Assembly: GCA_016801885.1 (NCBI GenBank)
Contig: JAFBJY010001408.1
Location: 1 to 64,000 of the forward strand
DNA from: Toxotes chatareus
Taxonomy: Eukaryota > Chordata > Actinopteri > Toxotidae
DNA: 64,000 bases
Reading direction: 5' to 3'
Shown here: piece by piece, positions 31,901-46,900 of the stretch
Layout: the number at the start of each line of letters is the position of its first letter
How positions within the stretch are numbered: the stretch's first letter is position 1
The notes under the pieces: generated by a model
What the model saw: the letters and a program-made list of their open reading frames with translations, nothing else
What the model was told of the DNA's origin: nothing
The model's database searches: none
Made by a program: the position numbers and the translations under genes

Positions 31901-34900
31901 CTATTTTCAATTAGAAGAAGCATTTTCAGAGTTTTCCAGTGTGTTTCTGTCATCTGCAGTATGTGGCATTTTCAGGGCAGGCTTTGTGAAACAGACAGGT
32001 ATATGGGCTGAAAACGCTAAAAGTGTAATGCGCAGAGCTTAGAGCTGAAATGAAAGGTGTGTCAAATGTGCTGCTGGCGTCAAAATAAGACTTTTTCAGC
32101 ATGGAAACACTATTTTCAATTAGAAGAAGCATTTTCCAGAGTTTTTCCAGTGTGTTTCTGTCATCTGCAGTATGTGGCATTTTCAGGGCAGGCTTTGTGA
32201 AAAAAGACATTCATATGGGCTGAAAAACGCTAAAAGTGTAATGTTAGCAGTCACTTAGAGCTGAAATGAAAGGTGTGTCAAATGTGCTGCTGGCGTCAAA
32301 AAATAAGACTTTTTCAGCATGGAAACACTATTTTCAATTAGAAGAAGCATTTTCCAGAGTTTTCCAGTGTGTTTCTGTCATCTGCAGTATCTGGCATTTT
32401 CAGGGCAGGCTTTGTGAAAAAGACATATGGGGCTGAAAACGCTAAAAGTGTAATGCGCAGTCACTTAGAGCTGAAATGAAAGGTGAGTGTCAAACTTGCT
32501 GCTGGCGTCAAAATAAGACTTTTTTCAGCATGGAAACACTATTTTCAATTAGAAGAAGCATTTTCCAGAGTTTTCCAGTGTGTTTCTGTCATCTGCAGTA
32601 TGTGTGGCATTTTCAGGGCAGGCTTTGTGAAAAAGAGGTCATATGGGCTGAAAACGCTAAAAAAAGTGTAATGCGCAGTCACTTAGAGCTGAAATGAAAG
32701 GTGTGCCTGAAAAGTGCTACTGGCGTCAAAATAAGACTTTTTTCAGCATGGAAACACTATTTTCAATTAGAAGAAGCATTTTCCAGAGTTTTCCAGTGTG
32801 TTTCTGTCATCTGCAGTATGTGGCATTTTCAGGGCAGGCTTTGTGAAAAAAGACAGTTCATATGGGCTGAAAACGCTAAAAGTGTAATGTTAGTCAGAGC
32901 TGAAATGAAAGGTGTGCATCAAATGTGCTGCTGGCGTCAAAATAAGACTTTTTCAGCATGGAAACACTATTTTCAATTAGAAGAAGCATTTTCCAGAGTT
33001 TTCCAGTGTGTTTCTGTCATCTGCAGTATGTGGCATTTTCAGGGCAGGCTTTGTGAAAAACAGGTCATATGGGCTGAAAACGCTAAAAGTGTAATGCGCA
33101 GTCACTTAGAGCTGAAATGAAAGGTGAGTGTCAAATGTGCTGCTGGCGTCAAAATAAGACTTTTTCAGCATGGAAACACTATTTTCAATTAGAAGAAGCA
33201 TTTTCCAGAGTTTTCCAGTGTGTTTCTGTCATCTGCAGTATGTGGCATTTTCAGGGCAGGCTTTGTGAAAAAAGACATTCATATGGGCTGAAACGCTAAA
33301 AGTGTAATGCGCAGTCACTTAGAGCTGAAATGAAAGGTGTGTGTCAAAATGTGCTGCAAACGTCAAAATAAGACTTTTTCAGCATGGAAACACTATTTTC
33401 AATTAGAAGAAGCATTTTCAGAGTTTTCCAGTGTGTTTCTGTCATCTGCAGTATGTGGCATTTTCAGGGCAGGCTTTGTGAAAAAGACAGGTCATATGGG
33501 CTGAAAACGCTAAAAGTGTAATGCGCAGTCACTTAGAGCTGAAATGAAAGGTGTGCCTGACAAAGTGCTGCTGGCGTCAAAATAAGACTTTTTTCAGCAT
33601 GGAAACACTATTTTCAATTAGAAGAAGCATTTTCCAGAGTTTTCCAGTGTGTTTCTGTCATCTGCAGTATGTGGCATTTTCAGGGCAGGCTTTGTGAAAA
33701 AAGTGTCAGTATGGGCTGAAAACGCTAAAAGTGTAATGCGCAGTCACTTAGAGCTGAAATGAAAGGTGAGTGTCAAACTGTGCTGCTGGCGTCAAAATAA
33801 GACTTTTTCAGCATGGAAACACTATTTTCAATTAGAAGAAGCATTTTCCAGAGTTTTCCAGTGTGTTTCTGTCATCTGCAGTATGTGGCATTTTCAGGGC
33901 AGGCTTTGTGAAAAAGACAGGTCATATGGGCTGAAAACGCTAAAAGTGTAATGTTAGAGCTCACTTAGAGCTGAAATGAAAGGTGTCAAAACTTGCTGCT
34001 GGCGTCAAAATAAGACTTTTTCAGCATGGAAACACTATTTTCAATTAGAAGAAGCATTTTCCAGAGTTTTCCAGTGTGTTTCTGTCATCTGCAGTATGTG
34101 GCATTTTCAGGGCAGGCTTTGTGAAAAAAGACATTCATATGGGCTGAAAACGCTAAAAAGTGTAAAAGTGTAATGCAGTCACTTAGAGCTGAAATGAAAG
34201 GTGAGTGTCAAATGTGCTGCTGGCGTCAAAATAAGACTTTTTCAGCATGGAAACACTATTTTCAATTAGAAGAAGCATTTTCCAGAGTTTTCCAGTGTGT
34301 TTCTGTCATCTGCAGTATGTGGCATTTTCAGGGCAGGCTTTGTGAAAAAGGTATCATATGGGCTGAAAACGCTAAAAGTGTAATGCGCAGTCACTTAGAG
34401 CTGAAATGAAAGGTGAGTGTCAAACTGCTGCTGGCGTCAAATAAGACTTTTTTCAGCATGGAAACACTATTTTCAATTAGAAGAAGCATTTTCCAGAGTT
34501 TTCCAGTGTGTTTCTGTCATCTGCAGTATGTGGCATTTTCAGGGCAGGCTTTGTGAAAAAGGTATATGGGCTGAAAACGCTAAAAGTGTAATGCGCAGTC
34601 ACTTAGAGCTGAAATGAAAGGTGAGTGTCAAACTTGCTGCTGGCGTCAAAATAAGACTTTTTCAGCATGGAAACACTATTTTCAATTAGAAGAAGCATTT
34701 TCAGAGTTTTCCAGTGTGTTTCTGTCATCTGCAGTATGTGGCATTTTCAGGGCAGGCTTTGTGAAAAAGACATTCATATGGGCTGAAAACGCTAAAAAGT
34801 GTAATGCGCAGTCACTTAGAGCTGAAATGAAAGGTGTGTCAAAAAGGGCAGGCTGTCAAACGTCAAATAAGACTTTTTCTTTTTCAGCATGGAAACACTA

Positions 34901-37900
34901 TTTTCAATTAGAAGAAGCATTTTCCAGAGTTTTCCAGTGTGTTTCTGTCATCTGCAGTATGTGGCATTTTCAGGGCAGGCTTTGTGAAAAAGAGTATTCA
35001 TATGGGCTGAAAACGCTAAAAGTGTAATGCGCAGTCACTTAGAGCTGAAATGAAAGGTGAGTGTCAAACTTGCTGCTGGCGTCAAAATAAGACTTTTTCA
35101 GCATGGAAACACTATTTTCAATTAGAAGAAGCATTTTCCAGAGTTTTCCAGTGTGTTTCTGTCATCTGCAGTATGTGGCATTTTCAGGGCAGGCTTTGTG
35201 AAAAAGACATTCATATGGGCTGAAAACGCTAAAAGTGTAATGCGCAGTCACTTAGAGCTGAAATGAAAGGTGAGTGTCAAACTTGCTGCTGGCGTCAAAA
35301 TAAGACTTTTTTCAGCATGGAAACACTATTTTCAATTAGAAGAAGCATTTTCCAGAGTTTTCCAGTGTGTTTCTGTCATCTGCAGTATGTGGCATTTTCA
35401 GGGCAGGCTTTGTGAAAAGAGTTCATATGGGCTGAAAACGCTAAAAGTGTAATGCGCAGTCACTTTAGAGCTGAAATGAAAGGTGAGTGTCAAACTTGCT
35501 GCTGGCGTCAAAATAAGACTTTTTTCAGCATGGAAACACTATTTTCAATTAGAAGAAGCATTTTCCAGAGTTTTCCAGTGTGTTTCTGTCATCTGCAGTA
35601 TGTGGCATTTTCAGGGCAGGCTTTGTGAAAAAGACAGGTATATGGGCTGAAAACGCTAAAAGTGTGTAATGCGCAGTCACTTAGAGCTGAAATGAAAGGT
35701 GAGTGTCAAACTAAATAAGACTTTTTTCAGCATGGAAACACTATTTTCAATTAGAAGAAGCATTTTCCAGAGTTTTCCAGTGTGTTTCTGTCATCTGCAG
35801 TATGTGGCATTTTCAGGGCAGGCTTTGTGAAAAAGACATTCATATGGGCTGAAAACGCTAAAAGTGTAATGCGCAGTCACTTAGAGCTGAAATGAAAGGT
35901 GTGCCTGAAAAGTGCTGCTGGCGTCAAAATAAGACTTTTTTCAGCATGGAAACACTATTTTCAATTAGAAGAAGCATTTTCCAGAGTTTTCCAGTGTGTT
36001 TCTGTCATCTGCAGTATGTGTCATTTTCAGGGCAGGCTTTGTGAAAAAGACATTCATATGGGCTGAAAACGCTAAAAGTGTAATGCGCAGTCACTTAGAG
36101 CTGAAATGAAAGGTGAGTGTCAAACTTGCTGCTGGCGTCAAAATAAGACTTTTTTCAGCATGGAAACACTATTTTCAATTAGAAGAAGCATTTTCCAGAG
36201 TTTTCCAGTGTGTTTCTGTCATCTGCAGTATGTGGCATTTTCAGGGCAGGCTTTGTGAAAAAGACATTCATATGGGCTGAAAACGCTAAAAGTGTAATGC
36301 GCAGTCACTTAGAGCTGAAATGAAAGGTGTGTGTGTCAAACTTTGCTGCTGGCGTCAAAATAAGACTTTTTCAGCATGGAAACACTATTTTCAATTAGAA
36401 GAAGCATTTTCCAGAGTTTTCCAGTGTGTTTCTGTCATCTGCAGTATGTGGCATTTTCAGGGCAGGCTTTGTGAAAAAAGACATTCATATGGGCTGAAAA
36501 CGCTAAAAGTGTAATGCGCAGTCACTTAGAGCTGAAATGAAAGGTGAGTGTCAAACTTGCTGCTGGCGTCAAAAAATAAGACTTTTTCAGCATGGAAACA
36601 CTATTTTCAATTAGAAGAAGCATTTTCCAGAGTTTTCCAGTGTGTTTCTGTCATCTGCAGTATGTGGCATTTTCAGGGCAGGCTTTGTGAAAAGACATTC
36701 ATATGGGCTGAAAACGCTAAAAGTGTAATGCGCAGTCACTTAGAGCTGAAATGAAAGGTGAGTGTCAAACTTGCTGCTAAAATAAGACTTTTTCAGCATG
36801 GAAACACTATTTTCAATTAGAAGAAGCATTTTCCAGAGTTTTCCAGTGTGTTTCTGTCATCTGCAGTATGTGGCATTTTCAGGGCAGGCTTTGTGAAAAA
36901 CAGACATTCATATGGGCTGAAAACGCTAAAAGTGTAATGCGCAGTCACTTAGAGCTGAAATGAAAGGTGAGTGTCAAACTTGCTGCTGGCGTCAAAATAA
37001 GACTTTTTTCAGCATGGAAACACTATTTTCAATTAGAAGAAGCATTTTCCAGAGTTTTCCAGTGTGTTTCTGTCATCTGCAGTATGTGGCATTTTCAGGG
37101 CAGGCTTTGTGAAAAAGGTATGGGCTGAAAACGCCAAAAGTGTAATGCGCAGTCACTTAGAGCTGAAATGAAAGGTGAGTGTCAAACTTGCTGCTGGCGT
37201 CAAAATAAGACTTTTTTCAGCATGGAAACACTATTTTCAATTAGAAGAAGCATTTTCCAGAGTTTTCCAGTGTGTTTCTGTCATCTGCAGTATGTGGCAT
37301 TTTCAGGGCAGGCTTTGTGAAAAAGACATTCATATGGGCTGAAAACGCTAAAAGTGTAATGCGCAGTCACTTAGAGCTGAAATGAAAGGTGAGTGTCAAA
37401 CTAAATAAGACTTTTCTCAGCATGGAAACACTATTTTCAATTAGAAGAAGCATTTTCCAGAGTTTTCCAGTGTGTTTCTGTCATCTGCAGTATGTGGCAT
37501 TTTCAGGGCAGGCTTTGTGAAACAGGTATGGGCTGAAAACGCTAAAAGTGTAATGCGCAGTCACTTAGAGCTGAAATGAAAGGTGAGTGTCAAACTTGCT
37601 GCTGGCGTCAAAATAAGACTTTTTTCAGCATGGAAACACTATTTTCAATTAGAAGAAGCATTTTCCAGAGTTTTCCAGTGTGTTTCTGTCATCTGCAGTA
37701 TGTGGCATTTTCAGGGCAGGCTTTGTGAAAAAGACATTCATGGGCTGAAAACGCTAAAAGTGTAATGCGCAGTCACTTAGAGCTGAAATGAAAGGTGAGT
37801 GTCAAACTTGCTGCTGGCGTCAAAATAAGACTTTTTTCAGCATGGAAACACTATTTTCAATTAGAAGAAGCATTTTCCAGAGTTTTCCAGTGTGTTTCTG

Positions 37901-40900
37901 TCATCTGCAGTATGTGGCATTTTCAGGGCAGGCTTTGTGAAAAAAAAGAGGTTCATATGGGCTGAAAACGCTAAAAAGTGTAATGCGCAGTCACTTAGAG
38001 CTGAAATGAAAGGTGAGTGTCAAACTAGCTGCTGGCGTCAAAATAAGACTTTTTTCAGCATGGAAACACTATTTTCAATTAGAAGAAGCATTTTCCAGAG
38101 TTTTCCAGTGTGTTTCTGTCATCTGCAGTATGTGTCATTTTCAGGGCAGGCTTTGAAAAAATTCAGACATTCATATGGGCTGAAAACGCTAAAAGTGTAA
38201 TGCGCAGTCACTTAGAGCTGAAATGAAAGGTGAGTGTCAAACTGCTGGCGTCAAAATAAGACTTTTTTCAGCATGGAAACACTATTTTCAATTAGAAGAA
38301 GCATTTTCCAGAGTTTTCCAGTGTGTTTCTGTCATCTGCAGTATGTGGCATTTTCAGGGCAGGCTTTGTGAAAAAGACAGGTATATGGGCTGAAAACGCT
38401 AAAAGTGTAATGCGCAGTCACTTAGAGCTGAAATGAAAGGTGAGTGTCAAACTTGCTGCTGGCGTCAAAATAAGACTTTTTCAGCATGGAAACACTATTT
38501 TCAATTAGAAGAAGCATTTTCCAGAGTTTTCCAGTGTGTTTCTGTCATCTGCAGTATGTGGCATTTTCAGGGCAGGCTTTGTGAAAAAGACATTCATATG
38601 GGCTGAAAACGCTAAAAGTGTAATGCGCAGTCACTTAGAGCTGAAATGAAAGGTGAGTGTCAAACTTGCTGCTGGCGTCAAAATAAGACTTTTTCAGCAT
38701 GGAAACACTATTTTCAATTAGAAGAAGCATTTTCCAGAGTTTTCCAGTGTGTTTCTGTCATCTGCAGTATGTGGCATTTTCAGGGCAGGCTTTGTGAAAA
38801 AAGACATTCATATGGGCTGAAAACGCTAAAAAACGTGTAATGCGCAGTCAGTACTTAGAGCTGAAATGAAAGGTGAGTGTCAAACTTGCTGCTGGCGTCA
38901 AAATAAGACTTTTTCAGCATGGAAACACTATTTTCAATTAGAAGAAGCATTTTCCAGAGTTTTCCAGTGTGTTTCTGTCATCTGCAGTATGTGGCATTTT
39001 CAGGGCAGGCTTTGTGAAACAGAGGTATATGGGCTGAAAACGCTAAAAGTGTAATGCGCAGTCACTTAGAGCTGAAATGAAAGGTGAGTGTCAAACTTGC
39101 TGCTGGCGTCAAAATAAGACTTTTTTCAGCATGGAAACACTATTTTCAATTAGAAGAAGCATTTTCCAGAGTTTTCCAGTGTGTTTCTGTCATCTGCAGT
39201 ATGTGGCATTTTCAGGGCAGGCTTTGTGAAAAAGACATTCATATGGGCTGAAAACGCTAAAAGTGTAATGCGCAGTCACTTAGAGCTGAAATGAAAGGTG
39301 AGTGTCAAACTAAATAAGACTTTTTCAGCATGGAAACACTATTTTCAATTAGAAGAAGCATTTTCCAGAGTTTTCCAGTGTGTTTCTGTCATCTGCAGTA
39401 TGTGGCATTTTCAGGGCAGGCTTTGTGAAACAGGTATGGGCTGAAAACGCCAAAAGTGTAATGCGCAGTCACTTAGAGCTGAAATGAAAGGTGAGTGTCA
39501 AACTTGCTGCTGGCGTCAAAATAAGACTTTTTTCAGCATGGAAACACTATTTTCAATTAGAAGAAGCATTTTCCAGAGTTTTCCAGTGTGTTTCTGTCAT
39601 CTGCAGTATGTGGCATTTTCAGGGCAGGCTTTGTGAAAAAACATATCATATGGGCTGAAAACGCTAAAAGTGTAATGCGCAGTCACTTAGAGCTGAAATG
39701 AAAGGTGAGTCAAACTTCAAACTAAATAAGACTTTTTTCAGCATGGAAACACTATTTTCAATTAGAAGAAGCATTTTCCAGAGTTTTCCAGTGTGTTTCT
39801 GTCATCTGCAGTATGTGGCATTTTCAGGGCAGGCTTTGTGAAACAGGTATGGGCTGAAAACGCTAAAAGTGTAATGCGCAGTCACTTAGAGCTGAAATGA
39901 AAGGTGAGTGTCAAACTTGCTGCTGGCGTCAAAATAAGACTTTTTTCAGCATGGAAACACTATTTTCAATTAGAAGAAGCATTTTCCAGAGTTTTCCAGT
40001 GTGTTTCTGTCATCTGCAGTATGTGGCATTTTCAGGGCAGGCTTTGTGAAACAGGTATGGGCTGAAAACGCTAAAAGTGTAATGCGCAGTCACTTAGAGC
40101 TGAAATGAAAGGTGAGTGTCAAACTTGCTGCTGGCGTCAAAATAAGACTTTTTCAGCATGGAAACACTATTTTCAATTAGAAGAAGCATTTTCCAGAGTT
40201 TTCCAGTGTGTTTCTGTCATCTGCAGTATGTGGCATTTTCAGGGCAGGCTTTGTGAAAAAGACATTCATATGGGCTGAAAACGCTAAAAGTGTAATGCGC
40301 AGTCACTTAGAGCTGAAATGAAAGGTGAGTGTCAAACTTGCTGCTGGCGTCAAAATAAGACTTTTTTCAGCATGGAAACACTATTTTCAATTAGAAGAAG
40401 CATTTTCCAGAGTTTTCCAGTGTGTTTCTGTCATCTGCAGTATGTGGCATTTTCAGGGCAGGCTTTGTGAAAAAGACATTCATATGGGCTGAAAACGCTA
40501 AAAGTGTAATGCGCAGTCACTTAGAGCTGAAATGAAAGGTGAGTGTCAAACTTGCTGCTGGCGTCAAAATAAGACTTTTTTCAGCATGGAAACACTATTT
40601 TCAATTAGAAGAAGCATTTTCCAGAGTTTTCCAGTGTGTTTCTGTCATCTGCAGTATGTGGCATTTTCAGGGCAGGCTTTGTGAAACAGGTATGGGCTGA
40701 AAACGCCAAAAGTGTAATGCGCAGTCACTTAGAGCTGAAATGAAAGGTGAGTGTCAAACTTGCTGCTGGCGTCAAAATAAGACTTTTTTCAGCATGGAAA
40801 CACTATTTTCAATTAGAAGAAGCATTTTCCAGAGTTTTCCAGTGTGTTTCTGTCATCTGCAGTATGTGGCATTTTCAGGGCAGGCTTTGTGAAAAAGACA

Positions 40901-43900
40901 TTCATATGGGCTGAAAACGCTAAAAGTGTAATGCGCAGTCACTTAGAGCTGAAATGAAAGGTGAGTGTCAAACTTGCTTCTGGCGTCAAAATAAGACTTT
41001 TTTCAGCATGGAAACACTATTTTCAATTAGAAGAAGCATTTTCCAGAGTTTTCCAGTGTGTTTCTGTCATCTGCAGTATGTGGCATTTTCAGGGCAGGCT
41101 TTGTGAAACAGGTAGGGGCTGAAAACGCCAAAAGTGTAATGCGCAGTCACTTAGAGCTGAAATGAAAGGTGAGTGTCAAACTTGCTGCTGGCGTCAAAAT
41201 AAGACTTTTTCAGCATGGAAACACTATTTTCAATTAGAAGAAGCATTTTCCAGAGTTTTCCAGTGTGTTTCTGTCATCTGCAGTATGTGGCATTTTCAGG
41301 GCAGGCTTTGTGAAACAGGTATGGGCTGAAAACGCTAAAAGTGTAATGCGCAGTCACTTAGAGCTGAAATGAAAGGTGAGTGTCAAACTAAATAAGACTT
41401 TTTTCAGCATGGAAACACTATTTTCAATTAGAAGAAGCATTTTCCAGAGTTTTCCAGTGTGTTTCTGTCATCTGCAGTATGTGGCATTTTCAGGGCAGGC
41501 TTTGTGAAACAGGTATGGGCTGAAAACGCTAAAAGTGTAATGCGCAGTCACTTAGAGCTGAAATGAAAGGTGAGTGTCAAACTTGCTGCTGGCGTCAAAA
41601 TAAGACTTTTTTCAGCATGGAAACACTATTTTCAATTAGAAGAAGCATTTTCCAGAGTTTTCCAGTGTGTTTCTGTCATCTGCAGTATGTGGCATTTTCA
41701 GGGCAGGCTTTGTGAAAAAGACATTCATATGGGCTGAAAACGCTAAAAGTGTAATGCGCAGTCACTTAGAGCTGAAATGAAAGGTGAGTGTCAAACTTGC
41801 TGCTGGCGTCAAAATAAGACTTTTTTCAGCATGGAAACACTATTTTCAATTAGAAGAAGCATTTTCCAGAGTTTTCCAGTGTGTTTCTGTCATCTGCAGT
41901 ATGTGGCATTTTCAGGGCAGGCTTTGTGAAAAAGACATTCATATGGGCTGAAAACGCTAAAAAAGTGTAATGCGCAGTCACTTAGAGCTGAAATGAAAGG
42001 TGAGTGTCAAAAACTAAAATAAGACTTTTTCAGCATGGAAACACTATTTTCAATTAGAAGAAGCATTTTCCAGAGTTTTCCAGTGTGTTTCTGTCATCTG
42101 CAGTATGTGTCATTTTCAGGGCAGGCTTTGTGAAAAAGACATTCATATGGGCTGAAAACGCTAAAAGTGTAATGCGCAGTCACTTAGAGCTGAAATGAAA
42201 GGTGAGTGTCAAACTTGCTGCTGGCGTCAAAATAAGACTTTTTTCAGCATGGAAACACTATTTTCAATTAGAAGAAGCATTTTCCAAAGTTTTCCAGTGT
42301 GTTTCTGTCATCTGCAGTATGTGGCATTTTCAGGGCAGGCTTTGTGAAACAGGTATGGGCTGAAAACGCCAAAAGTGTAATGTACAGTCACTTAGAGCTG
42401 AAATGAAAGGTGAGTGTCAAACTTGCTGCTGGCGTCAAAATAAGACTTTTTCAGCATGGAAACACTATTTTCAATTAGAAGAAGCATTTTCAGAGAGTTT
42501 TCCAGTGTGTTTCTGTCATCTGCAGTATGTGGCATTTTCAGGGCAGGCTTTGTGAAAAACAGGTATGGGCTGAAAACGAAAAATGAAAGGTGAGAGCTGT
42601 CAAACTTGCTGCTGGCGTCAAAATAAGACGCTAAAAGTGTAATGCGTCACTTAGAGCTGAAATGAAAGGTGTGTCAAACTTGCTCAAACAAAATAAGACT
42701 TTTTTCAGCATGGAAACACTATTTTCAATTAGAAGAAGCATTTTCCAGAGTTTTCCAGTGTGTTTCTGTCATCTGCAGTATGTGGCATTTTCAGGGCAGG
42801 CTTTGTGAAACAGGTATGGGCTGAAAACGCTAAAAGTGTAATGCGCAGTCACTTAGAGCTGAAATGAAAGGTGAGTGTCAAACTTGCTGCTGGCGTCAAA
42901 ATAAGACTTTTTTCAGCATGGAAACACTATTTTCAATTAGAAGAAGCATTTTCCAGAGTTTTCCAGTGTGTTTCTGTCATCTGCAGTATGTGGCATTTTC
43001 AGGGCAGGCTTTGTGAAAAAGACATTCATATGGGCTGAAAACGCTAAAAGTGTAATGCGCAGTCACTTAGAGCTGAAATGAAAGGTGAGTGTCAAACTAA
43101 ATAAGACTTTTTTCAGCATGGAAACACTATTTTCAATTAGAAGAAGCATTTTCCAGAGTTTTCCAGTGTGTTTCTGTCATCTGCAGTATGTGGCATTTTC
43201 AGGGCAGGCTTTGTGAAAAAGACATTCATATGGGCTGAAAACGCTAAAAGTGTAATGCGCAGTCACTTAGAGCTGAAATGAAAGGTGAGTGTCAAACTTG
43301 CTGCTGGCGTCAAAATAAGACTTTTTTCAGCATGGAAACACTATTTTCAATTAGAAGAAGCATTTTCCAGAGTTTTCCAGTGTGTTTCTGTCATCTGCAG
43401 TATGTGGCATTTTCAGGGCAGGCTTTGTGAAACAGGTAGGGGCTGAAAACGCCAAAAGTGTAATGCGCAGTCACTTAGAGCTGAAATGAAAGGTGAGTGT
43501 CAAACTTGCTGCTGGCGTCAAAATAAGACTTTTTCAGCATGGAAACACTATTTTCAATTAGAAGAAGCATTTTCCAGAGTTTTCCAGTGTGTTTCTGTCA
43601 TCTGCAGTATGTGGCATTTTCAGGGCAGGCTTTGTGAAAAAGGCATTCATATGGGCTGAAAACGCTAAAAGTGTAATGTCACTTAGAGTCACTTAGAGCT
43701 GAAATGAAAGGTGAGTGTCAAACTTGCTGCTGGCGTCAAAATAAGACTTTTTCAGCATGGAAACACTATTTTCAATTAGAAGAAGCATTTTCCAGAGTTT
43801 TCCAGTGTGTTTCTGTCATCTGCAGTATGTGGCATTTTCAGGGCAGGCTTTGTGAAAAAGACATATATGGGCTGAAAACGCTAAAAAGTGTAATGCGCAG

Positions 43901-46900
43901 TCACTTAGAGCTGAAATGAAAGGTGAGTGTCAAACTGCTGGCGTAAGACTTTTTCAGCATGGAAACACTATTTTCAATTAGAAGAAGCATTTTCCAGAGT
44001 TTTCCAGTGTGTTTCTGTCATCTGCAGTATGTGGCATTTTCAGGGCAGGCTTTGTGAAAAAAGACATTCATATGGCTGAAAACGCTAAAAGTGTAATGCG
44101 CAGTCACTTAGAGCTGAAATGAAAGGTGAGTGTCAAACTTGCTGCTGGCGTCAAAATAAGACTTTTTTCAGCATGGAAACACTATTTTCAATTAGAAGAA
44201 GCATTTTCCAGAGTTTTCCAGTGTGTTTCTGTCATCTGCAGTATGTGGCATTTTCAGGGCAGGCTTTGTGAAAAAGACATTCATATGGGCTGAAAACGCT
44301 AAAAAAGTGTAATGCGCAGTCACTTAGAGCTGAAATGAAAGGTGAGTGTCAAACTAAATAAGACTTTTTTCAGCATGGAAACACTATTTTCAATTAGAAG
44401 AAGCATTTTCCAGAGTTTTCCAGTGTGTTTCTGTCATCTGCAGTATGTGGCATTTTCAGGGCAGGCTTTGTGAAACAGGTATGGGCTGAAAACGCTAAAA
44501 GTGTAATGCGCAGTCACTTAGAGCTGAAATGAAAGGTGAGTGTCAAACTTGCTGCTGGCGTCAAAATAAGACTTTTTTCAGCATGGAAACACTATTTTCA
44601 ATTAGAAGAAGCATTTTCCAAAGTTTTCCAGTGTGTTTCTGTCATCTGCAGTATGTGGCATTTTCAGGGCAGGCTTTGTGAAACAGGTATGGGCTGAAAA
44701 CGCCAAAAGTGTAATGTACAGTCACTTAGAGCTGAAATGAAAGGTGAGTGTCAAACTAAATAAGACTTTTCTCAGCATGGAAACACTATTTTCAATTAGA
44801 AGAAGCATTTTCCAGAGTTTTCCAGTGTGTTTCTGTCATCTGCAGTATGTGGCATTTTCAGGGCAGGCTTTGTGAAACAGGTATGGGCTGAAAACGCCAA
44901 AAATGTAATGCGCAGTCACTTAGAGCTGAAATGAAAGGTTAGTGTCAAACTTTCTGCTGGCGTCAAAATAAGACTTTTTCAGCATGGAAACACTATTTTC
45001 AATTAGAAGAAGCATTTTCCAGAGTTTTCCAGTGTGTTTCTGTCATCTGCAGTATGTGGCATTTTCAGGGCAGGCTTTGTGAAAAAGACATTCATATGGG
45101 CTGAAAACGCTAAAAGTGTAATGCGCAGTCACTTAGAGCTGAAATGAAAGGTGAGTGTCAAACTAAATAAGACTTTTTTCAGCATGGAAACACTATTTTC
45201 AATTAGAAGAAGCATTTTCCAGAGTTTTCCAGTGTGTTTCTGTCATCTGCAGTATGTGGCATTTTCAGGGCAGGCTTTGTGAAAAAGATGGGCTCATATG
45301 GGCTGAAAACGCTAAAAGTGTAATGCGCAGTCACTTAGAGCTGAAATGAAAGGTGAGTGTCAAACTTGCTGCTGGCGTCGTCAAAATAAGACTTTTTTCA
45401 GCATGGAAACACTATTTTCAATTAGAAGAAGCATTTTCCAGAGTTTTCCAGTGTGTTTCTGTCATCTGCAGTATGTGGCATTTTCAGGGCAGGCTTTGTG
45501 AAACAGGTATGGGCTGAAAACGCTAAAAGTGTAATGCGCAGTCACTTAGAGCTGAAATGAAAGGTGAGTGTCAAACTTGCTGCTGGCGTCAAAATAAGAC
45601 TTTTTCAGCATGGAAACACTATTTTCAATTAGAAGAAGCATTTTCCAGAGTTTTCCAGTGTGTTTCTGTCATCTGCAGTATGTGGCATTTTCAGGGCAGG
45701 CTTTGTGAAACAGGTATGGGCTGAAAACGCTAAAAGTGTAATGCGCAGTCACTTAGAGCTGAAATGAAAGGTGAGTGTCAAACTTGCTGCTGGCGTCAAA
45801 ATAAGACTTTTTCAGCATGGAAACACTATTTTCAATTAGAAGAAGCATTTTCCAGAGTTTTCCAGTGTGTTTCTGTCATCTGCAGTATGTGGCATTTTCA
45901 GGGCAGGCTTTGTGAAAAAGACATTCATATGGGCTGAAAACGCTAAAAGTGTAATGCGCAGTCACTTAGAGCTGAAATGAAAGGTGAGTGTCAAACTAAA
46001 TAAGACTTTTTTCAGCATGGAAACACTATTTTCAATTAGAAGAAGCATTTTCCAGAGTTTTCCAGTGTGTTTCTGTCATCTGCAGTATGTGGCATTTTCA
46101 GGGCAGGCTTTGTGAAACAGGTATGGGCTGAAAACGCTAAAAGTGTAATGCGCAGTCACTTAGAGCTGAAATGAAAGGTGAGTGTCAAACTTGCTGCTGG
46201 CGTCAAAATAAGACCTTTTTCAGCATGGAAACACTATTTTCAATTAGAAGAAGCATTTTCCAGAGTTTTCCAGTGTGTTTCTGTCATCTGCAGTATGTGG
46301 CATTTTCAGGGCAGGCTTTGTGAAACAGGTATGGGCTGAAAACGCCAAAAGTGTAATGTACAGTCACTTAGAGCTGAAATGAAAGGTGAGTGTCAAACTG
46401 AAATGCTGCTGCGGCGTCAAAATAAGACTTTTTCAGCATGGAAACACTATTTTCAATTAGAAGAAGCATTTTCCAGAGTTTTCCAGTGTGTTTCTGTCAT
46501 CTGCAGTATGTGGCATTTTCAGGGCAGGCTTTGTGAAAAAGACATTCATATGGGCTGAAAACGCTAAAAGTGTAATGCGCAGTCACTTAGAGCTGAAATG
46601 AAAGGTGAGTGTCAAACTTGCTGCTGGCGTCAAATAAGACTTTTTTCAGCATGGAAACACTATTTTCAATTAGAAGAAGCATTTTCCAGAGTTTTCCAGT
46701 GTGTTTCTGTCATCTGCAGTATGTGGCATTTTCAGGGCAGGCTTTGTGAAACAGGTATGGGCTGAAAACGCCAAAAGTGTAATGCGCAGTCACTTAGAGC
46801 TGAAATGAAAGGTGAGTGTCAAACTTGCTGCTGCATGGCGTCAAAATAAGACTTTTTCAGCATGGAAACACTATTTTCAATTAGAAGAAGCATTTTCCAG

